Positions 43,807-52,034 of a DNA stretch of 64,000 nt are shown here, piece after piece (the first letter of the stretch is position 1; each line of letters starts with the position of its first letter). Under the pieces are notes generated by a model. It was given only the letters and a program-made list of their open reading frames with translations. It did no database searches and was not told the DNA's origin. A program made the position numbers and the translations under genes. This DNA is from Alphaproteobacteria bacterium (GTDB lineage: Bacteria > Myxococcota_A > UBA796 > GCA-2862545), in assembly GCA_020632885.1 (NCBI GenBank), contig JACKEQ010000011.1, positions 1 to 64,000 on the forward strand. The letters run 5' to 3'.

Positions 43807-44862
43807 GTGACGACGATTGCACTGGACGCGATGGGTGGGGATCTCGGGCTGGACGCCACGGTGGAGGGCGCGGCGAAGCTGTCCCGGGAGCCGGTGGACA
43901 TCCGGGTGATGCTGGTGGGGGAGGCGGCCCGGATCTCCGAGCGCCTCGCGTCCCTCAGCTACGACCCCACGCGCCTCGAGGTCGTGGACTGCTCGGGGTC
44001 GGTGGGGATGGACGAGGATCCCCGTCGGGCCCTCGAGGACAAGCCCTCCTGCTCGATCCTCACCACAGCGAGGCTCGTGCGCGACGGTGACGCCGACGCT
44101 CTCGTCTCGGCGGGCAACACGGGAGCCACGATCCTGGCGTCGGCGCGCACCTTCGAGCGGCTCCCGGGCATCCGGCGCGCCGCGCTGGCGGCCGTGTACC
44201 CGACCGAGCGTCGCCACGGACCCAAGAAGGACCCGTTCGCCCTCATGCTCGACGTGGGGGCCACCCTGCACGCGGAGGACATCGATCTGGTCGGGTTCGC
44301 GGTGATGGGGGCGGCGTACAGCTCGATCATCTCGGAGATCGCCAGCCCGCGGGTGGCCCTGCTCTCCAACGGCACCGAGCCGAACAAGGGCACGGAGGCC
44401 ATCAAGAGCGCCCACGCGCGCCTCGCCGGAGGTCCGCTGAACTTCGCGGGCAACATCGAGGGCCTCGACATCCCCCGGGGGAACTCCGATGTGGTCGTGT
44501 GCGACGGCTTCCTCGGAAACGTCGTCCTGAAGATGCTCGAGGGCGTCGGGGAGGTCTTCCGCGACGTCGCGCGCCAGGCGAGCGGGAGCAAGCTCCAGTG
44601 GAAGATGGGGCTCGCGATGCTCGGCGGCGGCCTGCGGCGGATCCGCCGGATGACCGACTGGAAGGCCTACGGGGGAGCGCCGCTCCTCGGCATGGACCAG
44701 GTGATCATCAAGGCGCACGGGCGCAGCGAGTCCCGCGCCATCCGCAACGCCATCAAGGTCGCCGCCAAGGCCGCCGAGGGCGACCTCATCGGGCGGATCC
44801 AGGCAGGCTCGAGCGCCCTCGGGCTCGGAGAGGCCGAGCGCACGGGATCGAAGGACGCCTGA
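43807..44862 (+). CDS. plsX: Phosphate acyltransferase PlsX
   Basis: 351 residues, full length. It makes acyl-phosphate from acyl-ACP for phospholipid synthesis. Motifs: TIALDAMGGDLGLDATVEG at the start, DALVSAGNTGATILASAR, LSNGTEPNKGTEAIKSAH, LNFAGNIEGLDI and VVVCDGFLGNVVLKMLEG. The GTG start has GGAGGGG upstream. The usual rpmF and fabH neighbours are absent; cysC diverges from it across only 50 bases. Confidence 0.97.
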   Translation: MTTIALDAMGGDLGLDATVEGAAKLSREPVDIRVMLVGEAARISERLASLSYDPTRLEVVDCSGSVGMDEDPRRALEDKPSCSILTTARLVRDGDADALVSAGNTGATILASARTFERLPGIRRAALAAVYPTERRHGPKKDPFALMLDVGATLHAEDIDLVGFAVMGAAYSSIISEIASPRVALLSNGTEPNKGTEAIKSAHARLAGGPLNFAGNIEGLDIPRGNSDVVVCDGFLGNVVLKMLEGVGEVFRDVARQASGSKLQWKMGLAMLGGGLRRIRRMTDWKAYGGAPLLGMDQVIIKAHGRSESRAIRNAIKVAAKAAEGDLIGRIQAGSSALGLGEAERTGSKDA

Positions 44863-44897
44863 AGTCGCCCCGCGACCCGGGTGATCCCGAAGACGAT

Positions 44898-44921
44898 GAG
44901 GCCCGCTCGGGAGCGGGCCTC
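44898..44921. terminator. Perfect hairpin between convergent plsX and RNA-binding gene
   Basis: An 11-base perfect stem, GAGGCCCGCTC paired with GAGCGGGCCTC around a two-base GG loop, lies 36 bases after plsX and 29 bases before the end of the convergent gene. No clear T-run follows on either strand, but the position and stem strength fit a terminator serving both directions. Confidence 0.75.
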
Positions 44922-44949
44922 GGGTCACGATGACGCCTCGAGGTGTGAC

Positions 44950-45864
44950 CTACGAGTCGTCCTCGCTGTCGCCGCCCTCGCTGAAGTTCTCGCTGAAGTC
45001 GTCGTCGGACTCGTAGTCGCGCCAGCTCTTGCCGCTCTCGCGCCGGTCGCGCTTGGGCGGAGCCGTGCGGGCCTTCGCCTGGAAGTCCTCTTCGGGCTTC
45101 TTCTTGCGCTTCGCCGTGGAGTCGCGCCGCTTGCTGCGATCCGCACCCCAGCCCTCTTCGGTCTGGGAGTCGAAGCCAGCACCGCCGCCGCCACCACCGC
45201 CACCGCCGTAGCCGCCGCCACCACCACCGTAGCCACCGCCGCCGCCGTAGCCGCCGCGTCCACCACGATCGCCGTAGCCACCGCGTCCGCCGCGATCACC
45301 GTAGCCGCCGCGCCCGCCACGATCGCCGTAGCCGCCGCGCCCGCCACGATCACCGTAGCCGCCGCGTCCGCCACGATCGCCGTAGCCACCGCGTCCGCCA
45401 CGGTCGCCGCGTCCGCGGAATCCACCGCGGTCACCGCCACGACCGCGGTATCCGCCGTCTCCACGAGGTGGATAGTCACCGCCGTCGCCATCGCGCCCAC
45501 GGTAGCCGCCGCGTCCACGGGTGTGGACCTCGGGGGCACGCCCGCCACCGCGGGGGCCGCCACGGCCGCCGCGATCGCCGCGTCCGCCGCGTCCACGACC
45601 ACCTCCGCGGTCGCCGCCACGGTCTTCCGCCTCGTTCACGCGAATCGTGCGGCCATCCACCGTCGCGCCGTCCATCTGCGCGATGGCTTCCTTCGCTGCA
45701 GACTCTTCGGCGTAGGTGACGAAGCCGAACAGCCTGCTCTCGCCCGTGGCCCTGTCGAAGATCACGCGCGCTTCGTCGACTGTCCCGAAAGGCTCGAAGG
45801 CAGTCCGAAGCGTCTCATCCGTCGTGGAGTAGCTCAAGCGCCCCACGAAGAGCTTCTTTCCCAT
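44950..45864 (-). CDS. RRM RNA-binding protein with long RGG/GYG tail
   Basis: 304 residues. Residues 1-80 are one RNA recognition motif: RNP2 LFVGRL near the start and RNP1 RLFGFVTY at about 43-50. The rest is a disordered Arg/Gly/Asp/Tyr tail including six exact GDRGGRGGY units, then a GYGGGG tract and a charged C-terminus ending EDDS. Bacterial RRM proteins of this kind are small and often cold-induced; the long RGG tail is unusual and recalls eukaryotic RGG proteins that condense with RNA. The ATG at 45864 follows GGGG at three bases. Confidence 0.92.
   Translation of the reverse strand: MGKKLFVGRLSYSTTDETLRTAFEPFGTVDEARVIFDRATGESRLFGFVTYAEESAAKEAIAQMDGATVDGRTIRVNEAEDRGGDRGGGRGRGGRGDRGGRGGPRGGGRAPEVHTRGRGGYRGRDGDGGDYPPRGDGGYRGRGGDRGGFRGRGDRGGRGGYGDRGGRGGYGDRGGRGGYGDRGGRGGYGDRGGRGGYGDRGGRGGYGGGGGYGGGGGGYGGGGGGGGGAGFDSQTEEGWGADRSKRRDSTAKRKKKPEEDFQAKARTAPPKRDRRESGKSWRDYESDDDFSENFSEGGDSEDDS
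45247..45408 (-). repeat. Six tandem 27-base repeats encoding GDRGGRGGY
   Basis: Six head-to-tail copies of a 27-base unit inside the RNA-binding gene, differing only at a few third positions (for example gatcac/gatcgc and gccgcg/gccacc). Near-identity suggests recent expansion. There are no spacers, so this is not a CRISPR array. Confidence 0.9.
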
Positions 45865-45943
45865 TGTCCCCAGTTCCTGGTCACGTTCCTTCGCGACCTC
45901 GTCGAGCATAGCATGTCGCGGGGCCCGCGCACGCGGATCCTTC

Positions 45944-46885
45944 TCACCGGTAGCGGACGAAACCGGCCCAGTCGGGGGTCGTGCGGGATGGCGCCGGGTC
46001 GCGCGTGCCCGCGAGCCGGTCGATCGCGCGCAGGATGTTGTCGCGCGCGGCCGAGAGTGACGGGTCTCTGGCGATCGCCCCCGCATCGTCGGCCGTGGTG
46101 ATGCCGCGTCGGACGGCGTCCTGGAAGAGACCCGCGATCGCGCCGCCCGCCAGCGACGCCTCGTCCGCGCACGCCCGGATCACGTCCACGGTGTGCGCGC
46201 GAGAGAGCCGCCCGCGCCGATCGAGGGCGAGCGCGGCCTGCAACCACGAGAACACCGGTGTCACACGGCCCGCGAGGAGGTCGAAGCGCGCCAGGGGGAC
46301 CCCCTTCTCCACCCGGATGAAGATGTCCTCCACGGCGTCGGCCTGCGCGATGCGCCCTGCGGCCTCGAGGGCCGTGTCGCGGGCGTCGGAGTACACGTTC
46401 CCCAGGGTGAGCACGTGGGCGAGGGTGTCGCGGTCCACCGAACCGTCGATCACCCCGGCGTACGCGGCGTACACGAGCGCGTCCACCTCGCTGTCGTCCC
46501 CGAAGAGCGTCTCGCTCACCGACCGGTCCTCACGGGCCCGGGCCACGAGCAGGTTGGGCAGCTTGTACCCGAGCTGATCGCGCACGGCGCGCAGCCGTCC
46601 GCGCCGCAGGTTGCCGAGGTTGTCCTTGAGGACGAGCTGGTCGACGTGCAGGCCGTCGAGAGCGAGCTTCTCCTCGAGCACGGACCGCATCTGGGTCGGC
46701 GATCCCGAGAGGACGAACACGCGCGCCTCGGGATCGTGCTGCTGCAGCGCGCGGACGAGCGCCGCGCTCCCCGGCACGTTCCGCTTCTCGCGCGCGGTCT
46801 GCACCGCCGCCCGGAGGAGGCCCCGCACGCTGTCGATGTCCGTGTCGAGGTAGGTCTTGTCGAGGTCCCAGCGGAAGACGTGCAT
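45944..46885 (-). CDS. HAD-superfamily phosphatase-like protein
   Basis: 313 residues. HAD motifs appear in order: motif I FRWDLDKTYLDTD (Asp7, Asp9), motif II VFVLSGSPTQM, motif III lysine around QLGYKLPNLL and motif IV ETLFGDDSEVDAL. The last 130 residues are a helical extension. The nearest look is to DUF2183/App1-type proteins and uncharacterised HAD proteins of deltaproteobacteria. It probably dephosphorylates a small molecule or lipid; the substrate is unknown. It diverges from the signalling island, 47 bases away. Confidence 0.75.
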   Translation of the reverse strand: MHVFRWDLDKTYLDTDIDSVRGLLRAAVQTAREKRNVPGSAALVRALQQHDPEARVFVLSGSPTQMRSVLEEKLALDGLHVDQLVLKDNLGNLRRGRLRAVRDQLGYKLPNLLVARAREDRSVSETLFGDDSEVDALVYAAYAGVIDGSVDRDTLAHVLTLGNVYSDARDTALEAAGRIAQADAVEDIFIRVEKGVPLARFDLLAGRVTPVFSWLQAALALDRRGRLSRAHTVDVIRACADEASLAGGAIAGLFQDAVRRGITTADDAGAIARDPSLSAARDNILRAIDRLAGTRDPAPSRTTPDWAGFVRYR

Positions 46886-46932
46886 GCGCTCGTGCTATCC
46901 CGATGGGGCCGGGCTGGCGGCAGGAGGCGTGC

Positions 46933-47388
46933 ATGGAGGGGCTGGAGCGCTGCTCGGACGAGCAGGTGGTCGCGTTCGCCGAGCACGTGGCCCGCCTGAA
47001 GCACGACCTCGGGAAGTACATCCGCTTCCGGCAGAACTGGTTGTCGGCCGAGGCTGGGGAGGACGAGGTCCGCGCCGCCCTGGTGGCCGATCTGCACCAC
47101 ACACGCCGCGGGCCCGACGGGTCCGTGGACGCGCAGTCCGTCTGGGCGGAGTTCCGGCCGGTGCTCCTGGGGGAGACCGAGCTGCTCGGGGCCACCTTCC
47201 CGGCCGCCGACGCGCGGGTGCAGGCCGTCGAGCGCGCCATGGTCCGGCTCGCGGCGCTCGAGCCCCTCGAGGAGGCCGGTGGCGCCGTGCTGCAGGAGGC
47301 CATGGAGCACGCGCGGGGGGTCGCGGAGGGCATCCGGGAGCTGGCCGCCGACCTGCGCGATCTGGTGCTCGCGCGCCGCAGCGCATAA
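46933..47388 (+). CDS. Small helical protein opening the signalling island
   Basis: 151 residues, predicted all-helical, no membrane or signal segment. The segment HVARLKHDLGKYIRFRQNW holds a His-Asp in an amphipathic helix, faintly like the phospho-acceptor helix of histidine kinases or HPt proteins. The long C-terminal helices could complete a four-helix bundle. I chose the ATG at 46933 because AGGAGG lies five bases before it. It stops ten bases before the receiver/AAA+ gene. A phosphotransfer role is speculative. Confidence 0.72.
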   Translation: MEGLERCSDEQVVAFAEHVARLKHDLGKYIRFRQNWLSAEAGEDEVRAALVADLHHTRRGPDGSVDAQSVWAEFRPVLLGETELLGATFPAADARVQAVERAMVRLAALEPLEEAGGAVLQEAMEHARGVAEGIRELAADLRDLVLARRSA

Positions 47389-47398
47389 GCCCGAGCCC

Positions 47399-49000
47399 AT
47401 GGCCGACATCCTCATCGTGGACGATCAGGACCGCTACCTGGAGCTCTGCCGGGCAGCGATCCCCGAGCACCGCTACCGCGGGCCCGCACGCGACCTCGCG
47501 CAGGCCCGGAGGGAGCTCGAGGCCGCCCGGGGTCGCATCGATCTCGTGCTCCTCGACGTGCACTTCGACATCCCCGTGGAGGCGCTCCTTGGGGTGCCCG
47601 AGGGCGCCACCCCGCGCCAGATCGAGCAGGCCCGGCGGCGCCAGGGGCTGTTGATCCTCGCCGAGCTCCGAAAGTCCTGGCCGGACCTCCCGGTCATCGT
47701 CATGACGTCCCGAGACGAGCTGGCGCTCGAGTCCGAGGTCGCCGGAGACGAGGACTTCACGTACTTCCTCGACGACGACTACGTCGACGCCCGGGCGCTG
47801 CAGGGCCAGATCCAGTCGCTGGTGGCGTCCAGGGGCCGGGAGCCCTCCACCGGCCCGGTGTACTGGGGCGATTCGCTGGGGATGCGGAAGCTCGAGGCGC
47901 GCCTCGACATCCTCGCCCGCGGGCGGTTGCCCGTCGTGCTGCTCGGGCCGATGGGCACCGGGAAGAGCCTGCTCGCCCGTCACTTCGTGCACGCGCGCAG
48001 CGGGCGTCCCGGCAAGTTCGTGTCGGTCGACCTCTCCACCGTCCCGGCCGATCTCATGGCCGCCCACCTGTTCGGGTCCGTGAAGGGCGCCTACACGGGC
48101 TCGATCGCCGATCGCACGGGTGCCTTCGAGGCTGCGCACCAGGGCACGCTGTTCCTCGACGAGGTCGGCAACCTCTCGATGGCGGCGCAGAAGATGCTGC
48201 TCGCCGTCCTCCAGGAGGGGACCGTCAGCCGGGTGGGCGACCTCCGGGAGCGGCCCGTGGACGTGAAGCTGGTGGTCGCCACGAACGAGGACCTCCGGGC
48301 GCGTGTCCGTGAGGGATCCTTCCGCAGCGATCTCTACATGCGGCTCAACCCCGCCGCGGCGGTCGAGCTGCCGTCCCTCGTCGAGCGCGGGCTGGACTAC
48401 GCGAAGCTCCTCGACTTCTGTCTCCGCGACGCCTTCGCGCGGCCGTACCTCAAGGGGCTGGTGGCGGAGTACCGCGAGGCCGCGGGGCTGCCGCCGGGCC
48501 GGGTGCGCTTCGTGCTCGGCGAGTCCGCGCCGAAGGCCGAGCCGGGCGTGCTGGTCATCCTGTTCCCGGAGCGCGCCGTGCGCCTGCTCCGCCGGCACTC
48601 CTGGCCCGGGAACCTGCGCGAGTTCGCGATGACCGCGGAGAACGCCGTGCTGTTCGCCCTCGCCGAGATGACGACCGCCGCCACCGGCGACCGTTCGGAC
48701 GTGGTCACCGTGCGCCCGAAGCTCGTGCGCGATCTGCTCGTCGCGAACCTCCCTGCCGGCGAGGAAGCGCCCCGCACCGACGGGGACGTCGTCATCCACC
48801 TCGAGGCCCAGGACACGCTGAACAAGGTGAGCGTGGAATGCGAGCGGCAGTACTTCACGGCCCTCTATCTCCGCGCCCAGGGCGACTTCGGCGTGATGGC
48901 CGAGCGCCTCCTGGGCGACACGCAGCACGCGCGCAAGGTCCAGCTCAGGTTCAACCAGCTCGGCCTGAAGGTCCGCGAGCTCCGGGAGAGGCTGCCCTGA
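47399..49000 (+). CDS. Variant receiver fused to sigma54-type AAA+ domain (NtrC-like)
   Basis: 533 residues. Residues 1-145 are a receiver with acidic pair VDDQ, Asp53 (LVLLDVHFDIPV) and Thr103 (VMTSRDE). There are about 30 extra residues between Asp53 and the next helix, and Asp replaces the invariant Lys (YFLDDDY). An AAA+ ATPase follows: Walker A GPMGTGKS (about 182), sigma54 loop GAYTGS (230-235, canonical GAFTGA), Walker B TLFLDEVG (about 250) and WPGNLREFAM. The last 60 residues may be a Fis-like DNA-binding end. It likely activates sigma54 promoters under control of the adjoining kinase, though the loop is altered. The stop overlaps the kinase start. Confidence 0.9.
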   Translation: MADILIVDDQDRYLELCRAAIPEHRYRGPARDLAQARRELEAARGRIDLVLLDVHFDIPVEALLGVPEGATPRQIEQARRRQGLLILAELRKSWPDLPVIVMTSRDELALESEVAGDEDFTYFLDDDYVDARALQGQIQSLVASRGREPSTGPVYWGDSLGMRKLEARLDILARGRLPVVLLGPMGTGKSLLARHFVHARSGRPGKFVSVDLSTVPADLMAAHLFGSVKGAYTGSIADRTGAFEAAHQGTLFLDEVGNLSMAAQKMLLAVLQEGTVSRVGDLRERPVDVKLVVATNEDLRARVREGSFRSDLYMRLNPAAAVELPSLVERGLDYAKLLDFCLRDAFARPYLKGLVAEYREAAGLPPGRVRFVLGESAPKAEPGVLVILFPERAVRLLRRHSWPGNLREFAMTAENAVLFALAEMTTAATGDRSDVVTVRPKLVRDLLVANLPAGEEAPRTDGDVVIHLEAQDTLNKVSVECERQYFTALYLRAQGDFGVMAERLLGDTQHARKVQLRFNQLGLKVRELRERLP

Positions 49001-51591
49001 TCGCCCTCCTGGTCGGGGCGGCGCTCGGGCAGACCCCCACGGGGCTCACGCCGCTCGCCCAGGTGTTCCGCGACTCCGCCGTGGGGCTGGAGGCCCAGGG
49101 CGACGACCGGGGTGCGGTGCTCAGGTGGGAGAAGGTCGTCGAGATCGACCCCGACTGGCAGGAGGGCTGGTGCCGTCTGGGGGAGGCGCTCGCCCGCCTC
49201 GACCGGCTCGAGGAGGCCCAGCGGGCCTGGCGCCAGGGGCCCTGGCACCCCCGCTGCGTAGAGGCCCAGGGGCGCGCCTGGCTCGACGAGCACCCCGCGT
49301 GGGCGCTGGAGTCCTTCGAGAAGCTCTCGGTGCTCACGTCCCAGGAGCCCTACACCGATCTGCTGCTGGCGCGCGCGCTCGCGCGCATCGAGCCGAACCG
49401 GGGGGCTGCGGCCATCGATCGCTACCTCCGGCGCGCGGGCGAGCCCACGCCGGACCTCGTGCCCGCCGTGCGGGAGGTGGCTGGCGCCCTGGACGACCCC
49501 GAGACCGCCCTGGCGCTGTACACGCGGGCCTCCGACCTCGACGAGACGGTGGCTGCGGACCTCGCCGAGCCGCTCCTCGAGCTCCAGGTGGACGTGCGCG
49601 CGACCGAGCTGATGGGGGCGACGGCCACGCCCCTGACGGGTCCGCAGCGCCGGGTGCTCGACGAAGCGCGGGCGGCCTTCGGTCAGGGTCGCCTGGACGA
49701 CGCGAGGGCCCTCCTCGAGCAGCTCGCCGATCGTGTCGCCCGCAGCCCGGACGTCTGGGCCACCCTGGCGGACGTCCGCGAGGCCCAGGGTGACATCGCG
49801 GGTGCCGAGGCCGCGATCCAGCTCGCTCGTACCCTCGACCCCCTCTCGGGCGACCTGCACGCCCGCGCCAGCGAGATCCTGGCGGAGCACTACGGATACC
49901 GGTTCGACGAGGAGGCCCTGGCCGCCCTCGATCGCGCGCTCGACGTCCGCGAGGACCCCGCCCTCCTCGAGCGTCACGCCCGCCTGGCCATGCGCGCCGG
50001 CCGACCGCGCGCGGCTCGCCGGTCCCTCGAGCGCCTCGTGGAGCTCGGGCACGCCGAGACCGCGGGACCCCTGCTCGCCGACCTGGATCGCGAGCGTCCC
50101 GCGCCCCTCCAGCTCCCCCCGGTGCCCCCACCGGAGGGTGTGGACCCCCGCGCCTGGCGCGCCGTGCATCGGGCCCGCGTGTACGAGGAGCGCGCCCGGC
50201 TCCAGGACGGCGACTGGGACCGCGATCTCCTCGCCCGCGCCGAGGCCTCTGCAGACGAGGCCCTGGCCCTGGCGCCCGACGACCGGATGGCGCTGCATCA
50301 ACGCGCCCGGCTGCACGCCCTGGCCGGCGAGCGCGCGGACGCCATCGCGCTCTACCGCCGGTCGCTCGACGCGGACCGCGATCAGCCCGAGGTCCTCGGC
50401 CGGCTCGCCAAGCTCCTCGCTCTCGAGGGTGACCCCGAGGCCGACGCCACCCTCCTGCGCGCGGCCGGCGCAGGCAGCCCCTACGCGCTGGTGGAGCTCG
50501 CGCGCCGCGACGTCCGGGCCCACCGCTACCTCTCGGCCCGCCAACACCTCGACCGGTACTTCCGCGCGAACAGCTCCAGCCCCTGGCACGACGAGGCCGT
50601 CCGGCTCCGGGAGCACGTCCGCACCGTGTCGTTCGCGGTCGCGGCGGGCGGTGTCGCCTTGGCGCTCACCGTCCTCCTGGTGCCTCTCCTGGTCCGCTGG
50701 CGGCGGCGTCGGGGCCTGGGGCTGCTCGCGTTCATCGAGCGGCACCCGCGGTCCCTGCCCGAGGTGGCACGCCTCCTGTCCTCCATCCGGCACGAGGTGA
50801 TCAAGCACAACATCAGCTCCGTGCCGGCCCTCGTGGACCGCGTGGAGGCAGGCGAGGCGCCTCCCGCGGCCTGGGTCGCGGAGCGGCTGTTCGGTGGCAA
50901 CGGCGCGGTGGCGAGGTTCCGCGACTACACCGCTCAGCTCGAGGGCCTGGCGGCGCGGGCGGGCGAGCGGCTCAACCTCCGTCACCGCGACCCCGTCTTC
51001 GCCGAAGGGATTCGCGCCATGGACGGCATCGCGGCCCTGGAGGGCCGGGTCGGCGCTCGGACGCTGGGCTCCCTGGCGCGGCACGCGGACGTCCTGGTGG
51101 GCCCGTTCTACGAGCGGGTCGGCACGCTCCTCGAGGGCGTGTGCGTCGTCTCTCTCGACCGCGCGTCGGTCGAGGAGGCCTGGGCGGCCGTGGTGGCCGA
51201 GGCTCCCCACCGTGCCGAGGGCGTCGTGCTCACCTGCGAGATGGGCCAGGGAGCGCGCATCCGCATCGCGCGGGCCGACCTGCTCGACATCCTCGTCAAC
51301 CTGCTGCGCAACGCGCTGGAGGCCTCTGCGGAGGAGGGGAGGACGCGGCTCGGGGTGCGGCTGGACGAGGACGAGGACTTCGTCACCGGGCTGGTGCGCG
51401 TGGAGATCCGGGTGTGCGACGACGTGGAGAAGCGCCTGACGACGGCCATGATCCGCGGTCGGTACATCGATCGCGGCCTGGGCATCGCGGTGGATCTGAG
51501 CAGCCGTGCGGGCGGCTCGATCCACGTGGAGCCCGAGGACGGGTGGAAGAAGGCCGTGGTGGTGCGGCTACCGATGGAGGAGAGGGCATGA
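48997..51591 (+). CDS. TPR-containing membrane histidine kinase, apparent CTG start
   Basis: 864 residues. A short signal-like start (IALLVGAALGQ) is followed by about 520 residues of tetratricopeptide-like helices that should lie in the periplasm. One membrane helix follows (about 546-568, FAVAAGGVALALTVLLVPLL). The kinase core comes last, with a possible phospho-His helix LLSSIRHEVIKHNIS (about 597), N-box ILVNLLRNALEAS (about 763) and G-box RGLGIAVDLSSRAGG. No ATG, GTG or TTG lies in the right place. CTG at 48997 overlaps the previous stop as CTGA and follows GGGAGAGG by five bases. It probably senses a periplasmic partner through the TPRs and phosphorylates the flanking receivers. Confidence 0.83.
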   Translation: MIALLVGAALGQTPTGLTPLAQVFRDSAVGLEAQGDDRGAVLRWEKVVEIDPDWQEGWCRLGEALARLDRLEEAQRAWRQGPWHPRCVEAQGRAWLDEHPAWALESFEKLSVLTSQEPYTDLLLARALARIEPNRGAAAIDRYLRRAGEPTPDLVPAVREVAGALDDPETALALYTRASDLDETVAADLAEPLLELQVDVRATELMGATATPLTGPQRRVLDEARAAFGQGRLDDARALLEQLADRVARSPDVWATLADVREAQGDIAGAEAAIQLARTLDPLSGDLHARASEILAEHYGYRFDEEALAALDRALDVREDPALLERHARLAMRAGRPRAARRSLERLVELGHAETAGPLLADLDRERPAPLQLPPVPPPEGVDPRAWRAVHRARVYEERARLQDGDWDRDLLARAEASADEALALAPDDRMALHQRARLHALAGERADAIALYRRSLDADRDQPEVLGRLAKLLALEGDPEADATLLRAAGAGSPYALVELARRDVRAHRYLSARQHLDRYFRANSSSPWHDEAVRLREHVRTVSFAVAAGGVALALTVLLVPLLVRWRRRRGLGLLAFIERHPRSLPEVARLLSSIRHEVIKHNISSVPALVDRVEAGEAPPAAWVAERLFGGNGAVARFRDYTAQLEGLAARAGERLNLRHRDPVFAEGIRAMDGIAALEGRVGARTLGSLARHADVLVGPFYERVGTLLEGVCVVSLDRASVEEAWAAVVAEAPHRAEGVVLTCEMGQGARIRIARADLLDILVNLLRNALEASAEEGRTRLGVRLDEDEDFVTGLVRVEIRVCDDVEKRLTTAMIRGRYIDRGLGIAVDLSSRAGGSIHVEPEDGWKKAVVVRLPMEERA

Positions 51592-52034
51592 GGGTGCTCG
51601 TGGTGGAAGACGGGTACGAGTACAGCGAGACGCTCGGAGAGTTCCTGGCGGACGGCTTCACCTGGGTGCGCGCCGGGAGTGGGCCCGAGGCCCTGCGGCT
51701 CCTGGACGGGTCCACCTTCGACGCCGTGTTCCTCGACATGCGCTTCGATCGGGTGCCGCTCGCGGAGCTCCTCGGCGACATGGAGGCCACGGCGGACCGG
51801 TTCAACGGCGACGACGTGCAGGCGCGGGCCTTCCTGGAGGACCACCAGGGCCTGTTCGTGCTCGCGGCCCTCCGGGAGGCCGGCTGTGGGCTACCGGTGC
51901 TCGTGAGCTACGACTTCGGCAACGAGGAGGCGCGCTGGGAGCGCATCCGGACCCGCCAGGGCCCGGTGGACTACTTGCCCGACAACGCCTCGCCGGCCGT
52001 GATCGCAGGGAAGCTCGCCGCCTTCTCACGCTGA
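51588..52034 (+). CDS. Stand-alone variant receiver protein
   Basis: 148 residues, a receiver domain only. Acidic residues VVED and phospho-acceptor Asp50 (VFLDMRFDRVPLAELLG) are present, and Ser107 is in VLVSYDF. Like the receiver of the AAA+ gene in the same operon, it carries about 30 extra residues after Asp50, a DxxFD pattern, and Asp in place of the invariant Lys (DYLPDNAS). The two probably descend from one ancestor. The ATG overlaps the kinase stop (ATGA). Its last 64 bases overlap the convergent histidine kinase gene. It may act as a phosphate sink or output by protein contact. Confidence 0.87.
   Translation: MRVLVVEDGYEYSETLGEFLADGFTWVRAGSGPEALRLLDGSTFDAVFLDMRFDRVPLAELLGDMEATADRFNGDDVQARAFLEDHQGLFVLAALREAGCGLPVLVSYDFGNEEARWERIRTRQGPVDYLPDNASPAVIAGKLAAFSR

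Noticed and set aside
45247..45408. 27-base tandem repeats considered as a CRISPR array
   Set aside because: Units are directly abutted with no unique spacers and encode an in-frame peptide repeat.
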